Assembly (NCBI RefSeq): GCF_001187535.1
Contig: NZ_LFIO01000064.1
Span: forward strand, 42,208 to 106,207
Origin: Rhizobium ecuadorense
GTDB taxonomy: Bacteria; Pseudomonadota; Alphaproteobacteria; Rhizobiales; Rhizobiaceae
Direction: 5' to 3'
Length of the DNA: 64,000 bases
The position numbers and the translations under genes are program-made. The notes under the pieces are model-generated. The model was not told the origin of the DNA. It saw only the letters and a program-made list of their open reading frames with translations, and made no database searches. Position 1 is the stretch's first letter, and each line of letters begins with the position of its first letter. Positions 62,690-64,000 of this stretch are shown here, in pieces.

Positions 62690-63550
62690 TCAGGCTGATT
62701 GCCGGTGGTGGTATTCTGAGGCAGCGTTATCTAAAGCTGGTGCTGGATATGCTCTCGCTGGCGCGTCTGGGTCTAACACCCCCCATTGAGTTTTCTCGTA
62801 ATTCATCAGTGGTCGTCCCAGCACCGATATGGTGCCAGATTTTTTATCGGGCCAGTACACGCCCACAGGCACGGCGTTTGCGTGCTCATAAATTTTGACG
62901 ACTTGGATAGGCCCGCCGATTGATGGATGTTCGCCGCTTCGAATGAGATCGCGCAAAACTTCAAGCGGTTCCATGTCGAAAGATCCCTCGGCTAGCTTCA
63001 AGCGATCGCGCAAGAGACTGACCAGTTTCGCTTTTGCTGCCTGAACCGGATCGTCGTCACCGGTGTATGCAATCAGCTTTGCAGAACCTGCTGTTTGGCC
63101 TCCCCACTCCTTTGCAGGTCTGAAGGTAAATCCATGGATGGATCGATCGTAGTGGAGCGTCCAAACTCGGAACGCTTTGTTTTTCCAAGAGTACCCGGAC
63201 AACATGAAAAGAGCGTCGGGATCATCCGGAACTTTTTGTCCGTGAGGAAGCCCAGAGATGAACGATCTTGAATGCTTGAACATCCGGATCAGGTGACCCT
63301 TGAGATCTTCAAGATCGAGAGCCCGACTGGAAGCAGGAGGATGCATCCGAATGGAATTGTACGCCTGCAGCATCAAAGGATAGGCATCAGATGTGGACCC
63401 CGCGAAAGAAAGTATAGCATCAGAGCGCGGAAGAAGCATTATCTTGGGGTTTGCGTCCCAGAATTGGCCACCCGACAGTCGGCTGTCCGATGTAATAACC
63501 AACTCTCTCACGCCTCCAACAGTGCGTAACCAAGCTATGCCGAGTGTCAA
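62690..63550 (-). CDS. Ntn-hydrolase/proteasome-like protein of unknown function
   Basis: 286 residues. MTLGIAWLRTVGGVRELVITSDSRLSGG followed by KIMLLPRSDAILSFAGSTSDAYPLMLQ resembles the N-terminal sandwich of proteasome-subunit-like Ntn hydrolases, found in scattered bacteria as uncharacterised proteins. The second residue is Thr, a possible N-terminal nucleophile after methionine removal. The start is TTG, with AAGGAG eight bases upstream. The codon and base composition are less GC-rich than most neighbours, hinting at acquired DNA. Confidence 0.6.
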   Translation of the reverse strand: MTLGIAWLRTVGGVRELVITSDSRLSGGQFWDANPKIMLLPRSDAILSFAGSTSDAYPLMLQAYNSIRMHPPASSRALDLEDLKGHLIRMFKHSRSFISGLPHGQKVPDDPDALFMLSGYSWKNKAFRVWTLHYDRSIHGFTFRPAKEWGGQTAGSAKLIAYTGDDDPVQAAKAKLVSLLRDRLKLAEGSFDMEPLEVLRDLIRSGEHPSIGGPIQVVKIYEHANAVPVGVYWPDKKSGTISVLGRPLMNYEKTQWGVLDPDAPARAYPAPALDNAASEYHHRQSA

Positions 63551-64000
63551 AGTCGCGCTCCTTACATTGGGCCTGTTGTGATTTCAGCATAGTGGCTCCA
63601 CCCAACAGCGAATCCGGGTAAGTGATGGCAGTTATCTGACGCGATTTCCAGAAACTGGTTAGGTTCTTTCTAATCGAGGCGCCTGATTTAAGCTCGCCCA
63701 CCAAAATGCACTGCATCGCGATGTCGAAAAACGACCCTTCATCGGACGCCGAAAACATTTTAGTATTTATCTCTCCTACCCGGGGAAATGAGTGTCTGGA
63801 AACTATGTGCGGAAATCAATGTCTGGAGATCGGTGGGGTTTTGCGACTGTTCCCGCGCCTTGAAAGGATCCGAACCGTCGACCACGTCTATTCAGGCGCG
63901 GCGTGGCATCTATCGTGAGCGAAGCGGCTGTGCCACATGCGTTATCCGGTGGACAAGGCCGAAGGAACCTCGATCTCAATCAGCAGCCCATCATTCGACC
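63551..64000. other. Right-edge region without an intact gene
   Basis: A 112-codon minus-strand frame (63420-63758) overlaps the Ntn-like gene and has no support. Apart from the tandem repeat at 63784-63827, no gene is identifiable before the window ends; features may continue beyond it. Confidence 0.4.
63784..63827. repeat. Tandem 17-bp repeat, possible IS21-type end
   Basis: GGAAATGAGTGTCTGGA and GGAAATCAATGTCTGGA are direct repeats with two mismatches and a 27-bp period. IS21-family elements carry such multiple terminal repeats. No transposase is visible inside the window, so this could be an element end continuing rightward or a remnant. Confidence 0.35.

Noticed and set aside
63420..63758. 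112-codon minus-strand frame at the right edge
   Set aside because: It overlaps the start of the Ntn-like gene in another frame and has no domain or convincing ribosome site.

Overview
The window looks like accessory DNA of a Rhizobiales (Rhizobiaceae-like) alphaproteobacterium. The evidence is a rhizobial Irr-type Fur protein, three tandem SyrB-like proteins, many ribose-type ABC sugar transporters, PaoABC/Ior-type molybdenum hydroxylases, LysR-heavy regulation and high GC with strong GGAG ribosome sites. No rRNA, tRNA, CRISPR or complete insertion sequence was seen. The density of catabolic operons would suit a megaplasmid or chromid, but nothing here proves the replicon type.

Layout. 0-13.6 kb: sugar-acid catabolism, with a D-2-hydroxyacid dehydrogenase, an aldehyde dehydrogenase and a LysR regulator; a cupin; then a long operon of HpcH/HpaI aldolase, SDR, second aldehyde dehydrogenase, tartrate dehydrogenase (ttuC) and the threonate/erythronate set ltnD-otnK-otnC-otnI plus one more beta-hydroxyacid dehydrogenase. 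14-24 kb: irr-like gene with an MFS exporter, PQQ-type sugar dehydrogenase, cyclophilin-like protein, small membrane protein, formylglycine-enzyme-like protein, a second LysR, cytochrome P460 with a membrane cytochrome-b-like protein, and an orphan Bug receptor. 23.5-30.2 kb: SDR, ABC sugar transporter with a fused ATPase-permease, and gluconolactonase. 30.5-38.6 kb: NepI-like exporter, second cyclophilin-like protein, 35-aa membrane peptide, and a paoABC-xdhC-moaA operon. 39-45.3 kb: SDR, Tat-exported alpha/beta hydrolase, a patch of decayed genes, three SyrB-like genes and a RibD/DHFR-like reductase. 45.8-55 kb: chemoreceptor, arabinose-isomerase-like enzyme with a complete ABC transporter, and a divergent AraC regulator. 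55-64 kb: Ior-type molybdenum hydroxylase with cytochrome c, chemoreceptor paired with a solute-binding protein, and an Ntn-hydrolase-like protein.

The strongest unexpected signal is regulatory. A 48-bp three-block element (GATTGATGA-N7-TCAT ... CAAGC ... CTAATC) occurs nine times between 15.8 and 58.7 kb. In all eight copies with an identifiable target it has the same orientation and lies roughly 50-190 bp before an operon whose products are exported or membrane-bound: the PQQ sugar dehydrogenase, a cyclophilin-like protein, cytochrome P460, PaoABC, the IorAB-cytochrome c set, a Tat-exported hydrolase and two tiny membrane proteins. It has the form of an extended LysR-type operator; the LysR gene at 19.57 kb is the best candidate regulator. 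This looks like an undescribed periplasmic redox/aldehyde regulon.

A second, different palindrome, TATAA-N7-TTAT, occurs six times in intergenic DNA and only at promoters. It links the sugar-acid cluster, the irr-like gene, the Bug receptor, a chemoreceptor and a YciI-like gene, and may be the operator of the first LysR protein. All functional calls are from reading motifs and family resemblance; no database search was run.
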